From: Clostridia bacterium
Lineage (GTDB): Bacteria > Bacillota > Clostridia > Oscillospirales > Acutalibacteraceae
Direction: 5' to 3'
DNA: 64,000 nucleotides
Assembly: GCA_017465505.1 (NCBI GenBank)
Contig: JAFTWB010000022.1
Coordinates: 1-64,000, forward strand
Shown piece by piece: positions 8,548-16,352 of this stretch. The first letter of the stretch is position 1; every line of letters begins with the position of its first letter. Made by a program: the position numbers and the translations under genes. The notes beneath the pieces were generated by a model. The model saw only the letters and a program-made list of their open reading frames with translations. It made no database searches and was not told the origin of the DNA.

Positions 8548-10182
8548 ATGTATAAAAAGATATTAAGCTTATGTCTGGTGCTTTTGCTTGCACTTTCTTG
8601 TGTGAGTGTTTCGGTGTCGGCATACGACCCAAGTCTTGAGAGCTTGTTCAAAGCCCCATTTATTGAATATCTTCAGCAGGACGGCTCAAGTGTTGACGAG
8701 GAGTTTCTGTATATCAATTACATAGGTTCGACAGATAAGTGCAGTGTTTACAGGGCTTACTACGGCGAGGTTTGCAATGTTGAGACAGAGCAGATTATCG
8801 GCGATTATAAATTTACCTACGGTGCTCTTGTAGGTGACGAAAAAACCAACCCCACGGGACTTTTTGCATGGGATAAGTTCGGCTTTGGTATTCTGCCTCT
8901 TAAGGAAGCTTACGACAAGGGTTATGTTGATCTGGATTTGCTTTATGAAACCAAGGACTCCGAGCATGGTATGTATCCCTTGACCGAGGGCGAGGAGCTT
9001 ATGCAGACTCTTAAGGACGCCTATATTAAGCAGTGGCGAGAGGACCATAAGCACCTGGAAGAAGTCAACTGGTTCGACGGAACCTTGGAATATTTCTATT
9101 ATATTGGCGAAGCAGGCTGTCACGTTTTTCAGGCGGCGGCTATTCCCGGCTCACCTGTTGTACCTGAGGATGTAATTGGTGATTATCGTTTCACCGCCGG
9201 TATGTGTATGAGCTACTGCGAAACAAACCCCGCAGGAATGTTTGCTTATAAAGACGGAGAACTTATGACTCTCAGAGAGGCTTATGAAAAGGGTTTGGTT
9301 GACCTTGAGCTTTTGTATGAAATAAGCGACAAGAATTACGTGATGACTCCTCTTGAAGAGGAAGAAATCCTCATAAATCTCTGCAAGGCAGAGCTTGAAG
9401 AGGAGTACGGCATAGAGGACGCAGGTGCAGATGGCAGCTATATTTCCTTTGCGGTGAAGTTTGATAACTACACTGTATTTCAGTGGAGATTGAAAAATCC
9501 TATGTCTGCATTCCAGTATAGCTATTTGTATGGCTATTGGTTTGACGAGGGCGGAGTTTTAGGAAACTATACTCTTGATAATTACGGCAATGTCGAGAAG
9601 TTGGAAGAAACCTTGCATAAGGGCTTCATTTATCTTGACGAGATTTGCGAAAAGCTTCCCGAAGAGGCTCAGATTTATCTCAAAGGCGACGCAGACATTG
9701 ACGGAAAAGTTACCGTAAAAGACGCCACTCTGGTGCAGAAGTTTGTGGCAAAGTATCCTAAGGTTGTAACAGAGTTTGTCAATGACCCTGTAAGAATAGC
9801 CGTGGCAGATATGGACTCCAGCGGCGGTTTTGGAGACCCCGATTGGGTAAACAACCGCAGAGAGATAACTGTTAAAGACGCAACTTATATTCAGAAAGTG
9901 GTTGCAGGAATTATTAGGGACTTTGACAGGCAGGCGCCTTTTTATACCAACGAGGTTTATTTAACCCCCACGCAGGAAAACACCAAGGAGTATGCACTTG
10001 AAGATTTTCCTGAGTATGAGTTTGAAAAGCTTGAGGCTTTAAAGGATGAAGAAAACCGTATTGTCCTTACGCTGAAAAACCCCGGACACACAAATGTTAT
10101 CGACGCAGTAAATTCTTTGAATTATCGTGTGGGAACAGAGTTTGAGGATGTTTATGTGGCACTTATTCCTACTGAAAAATAA
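8548..10182 (+). CDS. Secreted triple-repeat protein with dockerin-like module
   Basis: A 544-residue secreted protein. The ATG at 8548 has AAAGGAGG upstream and starts a clear signal peptide cleaved near SVSA-YD. Three diverged repeats of about 80-95 residues follow, roughly at 40-138, 170-261 and 290-370. Each has a strand-rich start, then IGDY.F or LGNYTL, then a LREAYEKGLVDLELLYE-type helix. Residues about 380-460 look like a type I dockerin: GDADIDGKVTVKDATLVQK and a second half ending REITVKDATYIQKVVAGI, each with the D.D..G....DA..... calcium-loop pattern. About 80 more residues end the protein. Dockerins bind cohesins, but no cohesin gene is in the window. The repeats match no family I know. 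Confidence 0.82.
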   Translation: MYKKILSLCLVLLLALSCVSVSVSAYDPSLESLFKAPFIEYLQQDGSSVDEEFLYINYIGSTDKCSVYRAYYGEVCNVETEQIIGDYKFTYGALVGDEKTNPTGLFAWDKFGFGILPLKEAYDKGYVDLDLLYETKDSEHGMYPLTEGEELMQTLKDAYIKQWREDHKHLEEVNWFDGTLEYFYYIGEAGCHVFQAAAIPGSPVVPEDVIGDYRFTAGMCMSYCETNPAGMFAYKDGELMTLREAYEKGLVDLELLYEISDKNYVMTPLEEEEILINLCKAELEEEYGIEDAGADGSYISFAVKFDNYTVFQWRLKNPMSAFQYSYLYGYWFDEGGVLGNYTLDNYGNVEKLEETLHKGFIYLDEICEKLPEEAQIYLKGDADIDGKVTVKDATLVQKFVAKYPKVVTEFVNDPVRIAVADMDSSGGFGDPDWVNNRREITVKDATYIQKVVAGIIRDFDRQAPFYTNEVYLTPTQENTKEYALEDFPEYEFEKLEALKDEENRIVLTLKNPGHTNVIDAVNSLNYRVGTEFEDVYVALIPTEK

Positions 10183-10204
10183 TTTTTAAATGATTCTGAA
10201 TCCA

Positions 10205-10235
10205 AAGCTCCGCCGTGAAAAGCGGAGCTTTTTTG
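10205..10235 (+). terminator. Terminator of the dockerin-protein gene
   Basis: AAGCTCCGC and GCGGAGCTT form a perfect 9-bp stem, followed by TTTT, 23 bp past the stop codon. Confidence 0.85.
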
Positions 10236-10246
10236 GGGTTAAGCGG

Positions 10247-10309
10247 TTTATCCCAAAAATCCGCCTTTTATCCCAAAAAGTTGCTAATGTGACGGTTATG
10301 TGATAAATT
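10247..10309 (+). promoter_or_regulatory. Promoter with TATCCC direct repeats (CBM26-like gene)
   Basis: TTTATCCCAAAAA occurs twice; the TATCCC cores start at 10249 and 10269, exactly 20 bp apart. The -35 TTGCTA (10281-10286) starts 12 bp after the second core, and the -10 TAAATT (10304-10309) follows a 17-bp spacer. The same spacing occurs at 16234-16294 before the aerolysin-like gene. Two direct repeats two helical turns apart, just upstream of a weak -35, suggest a transcription activator bound as a dimer. Confidence 0.6.
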
Positions 10310-10369
10310 TTCCTACGGTGAAGCTCAGGCCTGAGAAAACCAATAATAAAAATGGAAGGAAAAATCACA

Positions 10370-10930
10370 ATGACAAAAAGAATTAAGTACATCGTTGCAA
10401 TGGCAATGGCAGTTTTAATGTTAGCAGCAACATTCGGCACAGTAGCAGTAAATGCCGCAGGCAATAACAGACACACATCAACAGACTTTGCGGTTTACTT
10501 TGAAAACTGCAAAAACTGGGAGCAGGTATGGGCATACACATGGTATGAAAACGATATTACTGATGCCAAGGGCAATGTTATCGGCAAAGAAGTTATAGAA
10601 GTTACACCCTTCCCCGGTGTTGAGCTTTCAAAAGTTGGCAAAACAACTCTGATTGATAAGGTTGAATATCCCAATGCCACAGAGCACGACATTTTTGAGT
10701 ACAAGTGCGACGAAGTGTACGACCAGGTTATTGAGGACAAGGTTTACGACAGAGCCTTTGTTATCTTCAATCAGGGTTTTGAGCACGGTCAGCAGTCTTC
10801 AGAAGTTCACATCGGCAAGTTCTTCAGTGACATTCACCTTGTAGGTCTTGACAAAGACAACAACGCAACTATTGCTCATTACGTTTCTCCCGAATATATC
10901 TTTCTTTTTGACAACAAGAAGACCTTTTAA
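10370..10930 (+). CDS. Secreted stand-alone CBM26-like (starch-binding) protein
   Basis: A 186-residue secreted protein: signal peptide (YIVAMAMAVLMLAATFG, cleavage near NAA) and one domain. The domain follows the pattern of family 26 carbohydrate-binding modules: VYFENCKNWEQVWAYTWYE (aromatics for glucan contact), then TPFPGVEL and AFVIFNQGFEHGQQSSE, which matches the usual FNNG..QQT signature. It has no enzyme domain and no evident wall anchor, so it may bind starch or a related glucan outside the cell. The ATG at 10370 follows GGAAGGA. The assignment is by motif memory; a profile search would settle it. It shares its promoter layout with the gene at 16353. Confidence 0.7.
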   Translation: MTKRIKYIVAMAMAVLMLAATFGTVAVNAAGNNRHTSTDFAVYFENCKNWEQVWAYTWYENDITDAKGNVIGKEVIEVTPFPGVELSKVGKTTLIDKVEYPNATEHDIFEYKCDEVYDQVIEDKVYDRAFVIFNQGFEHGQQSSEVHIGKFFSDIHLVGLDKDNNATIAHYVSPEYIFLFDNKKTF

Positions 10931-10956
10931 AAATAAAGACAAATTTTCTCCTTTAA

Positions 10957-10992
10957 GCCCACGGTTATAAAAGCCGTGGGTATTGTTTTTTA
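10957..10992 (+). terminator. Terminator of the CBM26-like gene
   Basis: CCCACGG and CCGTGGG form a stem around a nine-base loop, followed by TATTGTTTTTT. Confidence 0.8.
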
Positions 10993-11026
10993 CATATTGC
11001 TCTATGAAAAAAATAATTAAAAAAGG

Positions 11027-11055
11027 TTGACTTTTTAAAAATTATTTGTTATATT
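11027..11055 (+). promoter_or_regulatory. Sigma-A promoter of the rpsL operon
   Basis: TTGACT (11027-11032) and TATATT (11050-11055) are 17 bp apart. Transcription would start near 11062, giving a leader of about 170 nt before rpsL. Confidence 0.75.
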
Positions 11056-11234
11056 AAGTAATTGTCGGAAACTGCGGTTTTGCGGTATCCGAGGTATGGT
11101 AAAAACGCCCGAAAACCTCGGTGTTTACAAGGTTTTTCTGTGTATTACCAATAAAAAGCATATTTGCTTGTTTTTGGACTATACTAGTATGGTTCATTGA
11201 CATAGAAATTTTGAGGAAAGGAGAGAAAAGTTTA

Positions 11235-11654
11235 ATGCCAACCTTTAACCAGCTGGTTCGTAAGGGAAGAGAGGTTTCTGAAAAGAAAGCTAAGGCACCC
11301 GCACTCTTAAAGGGCTGGAACTCTAAGAAGAACAAAGCTATCAACCAGAATTCCCCCCAGAAGAGAGGCGTTTGCACAGCTGTTAAGACAGCAACTCCCA
11401 AAAAGCCTAACTCAGCTTTAAGAAAGATTGCAAGAGTAAGACTTTCCAACGGAATTGAAGTTAGTTCCTACATTCCCGGTGTTGGCCACAACCTTCAGGA
11501 GCACTCAGTTGTTCTTATCAGAGGCGGTAGAGTAAAGGACCTCCCCGGTGTTCGTTACCACATTATCCGCGGTACTCTTGATACTCAGGGTGTAGCTAAC
11601 CGTAATCAGGCACGTTCCAAGTATGGCGCAAAGCGTCCTAAGAAGGGTAAATAA
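11235..11654 (+). CDS. rpsL: 30S ribosomal protein S12
   Basis: S12 shapes the decoding site of the small subunit. The 139-residue protein begins [15 protein letters not shown] and carries the family motifs [11 protein letters not shown] and [16 protein letters not shown]. The lysines in TPKKPNS and GRVKD linked to streptomycin response are wild type. Between KAPAL and PQKRGVC there is an insertion of about 15 residues ([16 protein letters not shown]) compared with the short E. coli form; I believe similar insertions occur in Ruminococcaceae. GGAAAGGAG lies upstream of the start. It heads the str-type operon rpsL-rpsG-fusA, followed by tuf; rpoB and rpoC are not next to it. Confidence 0.97.
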   Translation: MPTFNQLVRKGREVSEKKAKAPALLKGWNSKKNKAINQNSPQKRGVCTAVKTATPKKPNSALRKIARVRLSNGIEVSSYIPGVGHNLQEHSVVLIRGGRVKDLPGVRYHIIRGTLDTQGVANRNQARSKYGAKRPKKGK

Positions 11655-11703
11655 GGAATTGACATAACTCAAACGAATTTAAATTGATATTTTCGTCTGT
11701 ATA

Positions 11704-11738
11704 CAATACAGGGTTTTATATAGATAACCTCTGTATTG
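11704..11738 (+). other. Hairpin in the rpsL-rpsG intercistronic region
   Basis: CAATACAG plus GGTT pairs with AACC plus CTGTATTG, a stem of about 12 bp with one bulge and a ten-base loop. No T run follows, so it is not a terminator. The 151-bp gap between rpsL and rpsG is otherwise without genes. Being just before rpsG, the stem could be a translational control or RNA processing site; this is inference. Confidence 0.4.
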
Positions 11739-11805
11739 GCGTACGGGAGTTTGTCGCTTTCGAGTACCTATGATATCATTAAAAATTGTGAAGGAGGGAA
11801 GTAAA

Positions 11806-12276
11806 GTGCCAAGAAGAGGTTCCATTGCAAAACGTGATGTTTTGCCCGATCCTATTTATAATTCCAAGCTCGTTACACGTTTAATCAACAACATTATGCT
11901 CGACGGTAAGAAGGGTGTAGCTCAGAAAATCGTTTACGGTGCTTTTGACATCATCAACGAGAAGACAGGTAACGATCCCCTCGAGACTTTCGAGGCAGCT
12001 ATGGAGAATGTTATGCCTCAGTTAGAGGTTAAGGCTCGCCGTGTTGGTGGTTCTACTTATCAGGTTCCCATCGAGGTTAGACCCGAGAGAAGACAGACAC
12101 TGGGCCTTCGCTGGTTGACAACATATTCTCGTCAGCGTAGCGAAAAGACAATGAAAGAAAGACTTGCCGGTGAGATCCTTGACGCAGTCAACGGTGCCGG
12201 CGGTGCATTCAAGAAGCGTGAAGATACTCACAAGATGGCAGAGGCTAACAAAGCATTTGCACATTACAGATGGTAA
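11806..12276 (+). CDS. rpsG: 30S ribosomal protein S7
   Basis: S7 starts assembly of the 30S head and contacts the E-site tRNA. The 156-residue length is standard. The N-terminus [19 protein letters not shown] and the motif [17 protein letters not shown] are diagnostic. The start is GTG at 11806, preceded by GGAGGG at seven bases; an earlier ATG at 11770 in the same frame would add a 12-residue stretch absent from S7 proteins. fusA begins 30 bp after the tandem stops TAA TAG. Confidence 0.97.
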   Translation: MPRRGSIAKRDVLPDPIYNSKLVTRLINNIMLDGKKGVAQKIVYGAFDIINEKTGNDPLETFEAAMENVMPQLEVKARRVGGSTYQVPIEVRPERRQTLGLRWLTTYSRQRSEKTMKERLAGEILDAVNGAGGAFKKREDTHKMAEANKAFAHYRW

Positions 12277-12306
12277 TAGTTTTCTGTTCAGATTTAGGAG
12301 GATTTT

Positions 12307-14376
12307 ATGCCAAGGCAAGTATCTCTTGAAAACACAAGAAATATCGGTATTATGGCTCACATCGATGCCGGTAAAACAACTACAACTGAAAGAATTCTGT
12401 ACTACACCGGCGTAAACCACAAGCTTGGTGAAACACACGACGGTGCTGCTACAATGGACTGGATGGTTCAGGAGCAGGAGAGAGGTATTACAATCACTTC
12501 TGCTGCTACTACCTGCTATTGGAACGGTAACAGAATTAACATTATCGATACTCCCGGTCACGTTGACTTCACAGTTGAGGTTGAGCGTTCTCTGAGAGTT
12601 CTTGACGGTTCCGTAACTGTTCTTTGTGCTAAGGGCGGCGTTGAGCCCCAGTCCGAAACAGTTTGGCGTCAGGCTGATAACTACAAGGTTCCCAGAATGG
12701 TTTATGTTAACAAGATGGACATTATGGGCGCCGATTTCTACCGTGTTGTAAGAATGATGAAGGACAGACTTAAGTGTAACGCTGTTCCCATTCAGCTTCC
12801 TATCGGTGCTGAGGATACATTCTGCGGTATCATTGACCTGGTAGAAATGAAGGCTGAGGTTTATTATGATGACCTCGGTAAAGATATGCGTGAGGAGGAA
12901 ATCCCCGCAGATATGTTAGATCTCGCTAACGAGTACCACGAGAAGCTCATTGAGTCTGTTGCAGAACTCGACGAGGCTCTTATGGAGAAATACTTCGGCG
13001 GCGAAGAGCTCACAATCGAAGAAATCAAGACAACAATCAGAAAGGCTACTATCGCTAACGAGATGGTTCCCGTTGTTTGCGGTACTTCTTACCGTAACAA
13101 GGGTGTTCAGAAGCTTCTGGACGCAGTTATCGACTATATGCCTGCTCCCACAGATGTTCCTGACATCAAGGGTATTGATGTTGATACTGAAGAGGAGTGC
13201 ACACGTCCTTCTTCTGACGAGGCACCCTTCGCAGCTCTTGCTTTCAAGATTGCTACCGACCCCTATGTTGGTAAGCTTTGCTTCTTCCGTGTTTACTCCG
13301 GTAAGGTAGAGGCAGGTACAAATGTATATAACTCCACAAAAGACAGCTCCGAGCGTATGGGTAGAATTCTCCAGATGCATGCAAACGACAGAAAAGATAT
13401 CGATTGCTGCTACGCAGGTGACATTGCTGCTGCTGTTGGTCTTAAGCACACAACAACCGGTGATACACTTTGTGACGAGAAGCACCCCGTAATCCTTGAG
13501 TCTATGGAGTTCCCCGATCCCGTTATCCGCGTTGCTATCGAGCCCAAGACCAAAGCAGGTCAGGAGAAGATGGGTATTGCTCTTGCAAAGCTTGCAGAAG
13601 AAGACCCCACCTTCAAGGCTTACACAGACCAGGAAACAGGTCAGACAATCATCGCAGGTATGGGTGAGCTTCACCTTGAAATCATCGTAGACAGACTTCT
13701 CAGAGAGTTCAGAGTTGAAGCTAACATCGGTAAGCCCCAGGTTGCTTACAAAGAAACAATCCGCAGAGAAGCACAGGTTGACGAGAAGTATGCACGTCAG
13801 TCCGGTGGTAAGGGTCAGTACGGTCACGTTAAGATCAAGGTTTACCCCAACCCCGAGAAGGGCTACGAGTTTGTAAACGCTATCGTTGGTGGTGCTATTC
13901 CCAAGGAATATATTCCTGCTGTTGACGCAGGTATCCAGGGTGCTATGCTCTCCGGTACTGTTGCAGGCTACAATGTTGTTGACGTTAAGGTTGAACTTTA
14001 TGATGGTTCTTATCATGAGGTTGACTCTTCCGAAATGGCATTTAAGATTGCCGGTTCTATCGCATTCAAGGAGGCTATGAAGAAGGCTGATCCCGTTCTT
14101 CTTGAGCCTATTATGAAGGTTACAGTTATTGTTCCCGACGAGTACCTTGGTGACGTTATCGGTGATATCAACTCCAGACGTGGTACTATCGCAGGTATGG
14201 AGTCTGACAACGGTGTTACTCGTGTAGAGGGTAAAGTTCCCCTTTCTGAGATGTTCGGTTACGCAACAGACCTCCGTTCCAAGACACAGGGCCGTGGTCA
14301 GTACGTAATGGAGCCCAACAGCTATCTTGAGGTTCCCAAGAGCATTGCTGAGAAATTAGCAAAGAAAGAGGGCTAA
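12307..14376 (+). CDS. fusA: Translation elongation factor G
   Basis: EF-G drives ribosomal translocation with GTP hydrolysis. The 689-residue length is normal. Motifs: G1 [10 protein letters not shown], switch I with [19 protein letters not shown]3 DTPGHVDF, G4 NKMD. Domain IV is present ([11 protein letters not shown], then [20 protein letters not shown]), as is domain V ([20 protein letters not shown]). AGGAGG precedes the start. It is a canonical EF-G, not a tetracycline-resistance relative, judging by the intact domain IV and length. Codon use is strongly biased, as in tuf. Confidence 0.98.
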   Translation: MPRQVSLENTRNIGIMAHIDAGKTTTTERILYYTGVNHKLGETHDGAATMDWMVQEQERGITITSAATTCYWNGNRINIIDTPGHVDFTVEVERSLRVLDGSVTVLCAKGGVEPQSETVWRQADNYKVPRMVYVNKMDIMGADFYRVVRMMKDRLKCNAVPIQLPIGAEDTFCGIIDLVEMKAEVYYDDLGKDMREEEIPADMLDLANEYHEKLIESVAELDEALMEKYFGGEELTIEEIKTTIRKATIANEMVPVVCGTSYRNKGVQKLLDAVIDYMPAPTDVPDIKGIDVDTEEECTRPSSDEAPFAALAFKIATDPYVGKLCFFRVYSGKVEAGTNVYNSTKDSSERMGRILQMHANDRKDIDCCYAGDIAAAVGLKHTTTGDTLCDEKHPVILESMEFPDPVIRVAIEPKTKAGQEKMGIALAKLAEEDPTFKAYTDQETGQTIIAGMGELHLEIIVDRLLREFRVEANIGKPQVAYKETIRREAQVDEKYARQSGGKGQYGHVKIKVYPNPEKGYEFVNAIVGGAIPKEYIPAVDAGIQGAMLSGTVAGYNVVDVKVELYDGSYHEVDSSEMAFKIAGSIAFKEAMKKADPVLLEPIMKVTVIVPDEYLGDVIGDINSRRGTIAGMESDNGVTRVEGKVPLSEMFGYATDLRSKTQGRGQYVMEPNSYLEVPKSIAEKLAKKEG

Positions 14377-14412
14377 TAAGCTCCCTTTTAGCACAAAGTT
14401 TTGCTAAAACTA

Positions 14413-14441
14413 TTGCAATTTTTAGATAAAATTGCTATACT
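14413..14441 (+). promoter_or_regulatory. Separate sigma-A promoter for tuf
   Basis: TTGCAA (14413-14418) and TATACT (14436-14441) are 17 bp apart, in the 112-bp gap between fusA and tuf. A short hairpin (TTTTAGC...GCTAAAA) lies just upstream, between the two genes. Confidence 0.7.
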
Positions 14442-14488
14442 ATATACAGCGAATTTTTTTCGATAAAAATCTAAGGAGGAAATTTCCA

Positions 14489-15691
14489 ATGGCAAGAGAA
14501 AAGTTTGAAAGAAGTAAGCCCCATATTAATATCGGCACAATCGGTCACGTTGACCACGGTAAGACAACTCTTACAGCTGCTATCACAAAGGTTCTCAACC
14601 TCGGCGGCGACGCAGAGTTCGTTGATTACGCTAACATCGATAAGGCTCCCGAAGAGAGAGAGCGTGGTATCACAATCAACACAGCTCACGTTGAGTACCA
14701 GACAGCAAACCGTCACTATGCTCACGTTGACTGCCCCGGCCATGCTGACTACGTTAAGAACATGATCACAGGTGCTGCTCAGATGGACGGTGCTATCCTC
14801 GTAGTTTCCGCTGCTGACGGTCCTATGCCCCAGACAAGAGAGCACATCCTTCTCTCCCGTCAGGTTGGCGTTCCCTACATCGTAGTATTTATGAACAAGT
14901 GTGACCAGGTTGACGACGAAGAGCTCCTCGAGCTCGTTGAGATGGAGATCCGTGACCTCCTCACAGAGTACGAGTTCCCCGGCGACGATACACCTATCAT
15001 TAAGGGTTCTGCATTCCAGGCTCTCGACAGCGCTTCCAAGGATCCTTCTGCTCCCGAGTATGCTTGCATCCACGAGCTTATGGCTGCAGTTGACAGCTTC
15101 ATTCCTACTCCCGAGAGAAAGTCTGACCTTCCCTTCCTTATGCCCGTTGAGGACGTATTCACAATCACAGGTCGTGGTACTGTTGCAACTGGTAGAGTTG
15201 AGAGAGGTACTGTTAAGACTCAGGAAGAAGTTGAGATCGTTGGTCTTACAGACGAGAGACGTAAGGTTGTTGTTACAGGTCTTGAGATGTTCAGAAAGTC
15301 CCTCGACTTTGCTGAGGCTGGTGAGAACGTAGGTGTTCTCCTCAGAGGTGTTCAGCGTTCTGAGATCGAGCGTGGCCAGGTTCTTGCTAAGCCCGGTTCC
15401 ATCAACCCCCACACAAAGTTCCGTGGTCAGGTTTACGTTCTTACTAAGGAAGAGGGCGGCCGTCATACTCCCTTCTTCAACAACTACCGTCCCCAGTTCT
15501 ACTTCAGAACAACAGACGTTACAGGTACAATCAGCCTTCCCGAGGGCACAGAGATGTGCATGCCTGGTGATAACGTTGAGATGGATGTTGAGCTTATCAC
15601 ACCTATCGCTATCGAAGTAGGTCTTCGTTTCGCTATCCGTGAGGGTGGTAGAACAGTTGGTTCAGGCGCAGTTATCGCTATCAACGAGTAA
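14489..15691 (+). CDS. tuf: Translation elongation factor Tu
   Basis: EF-Tu delivers aminoacyl-tRNA to the ribosome. The 400-residue protein has G1 GHVDHGKT, switch [20 protein letters not shown]3 [13 protein letters not shown]4 NKCD and the C-terminal [10 protein letters not shown]. The ATG at 14489 has AAGGAGG upstream; the in-frame extension before it contains no family sequence. It has its own promoter in addition to read-through from fusA. A strong terminator follows. Confidence 0.98.
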   Translation: MAREKFERSKPHINIGTIGHVDHGKTTLTAAITKVLNLGGDAEFVDYANIDKAPEERERGITINTAHVEYQTANRHYAHVDCPGHADYVKNMITGAAQMDGAILVVSAADGPMPQTREHILLSRQVGVPYIVVFMNKCDQVDDEELLELVEMEIRDLLTEYEFPGDDTPIIKGSAFQALDSASKDPSAPEYACIHELMAAVDSFIPTPERKSDLPFLMPVEDVFTITGRGTVATGRVERGTVKTQEEVEIVGLTDERRKVVVTGLEMFRKSLDFAEAGENVGVLLRGVQRSEIERGQVLAKPGSINPHTKFRGQVYVLTKEEGGRHTPFFNNYRPQFYFRTTDVTGTISLPEGTEMCMPGDNVEMDVELITPIAIEVGLRFAIREGGRTVGSGAVIAINE

Positions 15692-15741
15692 TTTCAGTAA
15701 TCTAAGGTTTCCTTAAATCTGAAATCCAATATCAAAGCTTC

Positions 15742-15774
15742 AAAAGCCGACTCCCTGTGGAGTCGGCTTTTTCG
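15742..15774 (+). terminator. Terminator of tuf
   Basis: AAAAGCCGACTCC and GGAGTCGGCTTTTT form a long stem with a CTGT loop. Confidence 0.9.
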
Positions 15775-15837
15775 CAGTTAAGAGGTAATGGTGAAGTTTG
15801 AAGAAGTGCGGTGGCACAGCCGACCGATGGTGGGAAT

Positions 15838-16230
15838 GATATTTGCCTGTGGCAAATGATGTCGCTTATGCTAATGATGTTTTGCTTACGCAAAATGATG
15901 TGTTTGCCGATGGCAAACGTTAATGTGGCACGCTTTGCGTGCAATCCTATTTTATTTAATAATCGGAGCGAAGCGACCCGAAATTTTCAACTTTGTTATT
16001 TTTCCACCGTTGATGTGCGACGCATTTATTGCCAACCTATCCAAAGGCGGAATTGCCCTCGGGTGGCTAACCCGGCGGAACTGCCCTGCCGTGGCTAACG
16101 GCCGGAGTTGCCCTGTCGTGGCTAACGGCCGGAATTGCCCTGTCGTGGCTAACGGCCGGAATTGCCCTGTCGTGGCTAACGGCCGGGATTGCCCTGTCGT
16201 GGCTAACGACTGGCTAACGACTGGCTGACG
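15838..16230. repeat. Mosaic intergenic repeat, copy 2 (mini-hairpins plus 27-bp array)
   Basis: The 660 bp between tuf and the next gene hold no real gene. From left to right: short hairpins separated by TGATGT (ATTTGCC-GGCAAAT, TTTTGC-GCAAAA, GTTTGCC-GGCAAAC; 15841-15918); a 69-bp block at 15925-15993 that recurs almost unchanged at 39646-39714; and six or more tandem units starting at 16048, 16076, 16103, 16130, 16157 and 16184. Most units have period 27 and core GCCCTGTCGTGGCTAACGG. Several open reading frames cross the array, but they are only translations of the repeat. There are no unique spacers, so it is not a CRISPR. Confidence 0.85.
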
Positions 16231-16231
16231 A

Positions 16232-16294
16232 CTCATCCCTAAAATCAATCGTTTATCCCAAAACGTTGTAACTTTAACTTATCAGTGTTATTTT
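16232..16294 (+). promoter_or_regulatory. Promoter with TATCCC-type direct repeats (aerolysin-like gene)
   Basis: CATCCC (16234) and TATCCC (16254) are 20 bp apart, each followed by an A-rich stretch. The -35 TTGTAA (16266-16271) begins 12 bp after the second core and the -10 TATTTT (16289-16294) follows 17 bp later. These distances equal those at 10249-10309 before the CBM26-like gene. Confidence 0.6.
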
Positions 16295-16352
16295 TAAGCT
16301 AAAATCGCCCTTGCTATACACAGGCGAAAACTCAAACTCAGAGGTGATTGTA

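Noticed and set aside
12307..14376. Tetracycline-resistance ribosomal protection protein
   Set aside because: Length, domain IV motifs and position behind rpsL-rpsG show a normal EF-G.
16048..16215. Tandem array resembling a CRISPR
   Set aside because: Units follow each other with no unique spacers, and no cas gene is near. The same units occur in other orientations and numbers elsewhere.
15811..16248. Open frames on both strands across the repeat array
   Set aside because: They translate the repeat itself (runs of NCPVVANGR or RPLATTGQF), have no ribosome site and overlap one another in several frames.
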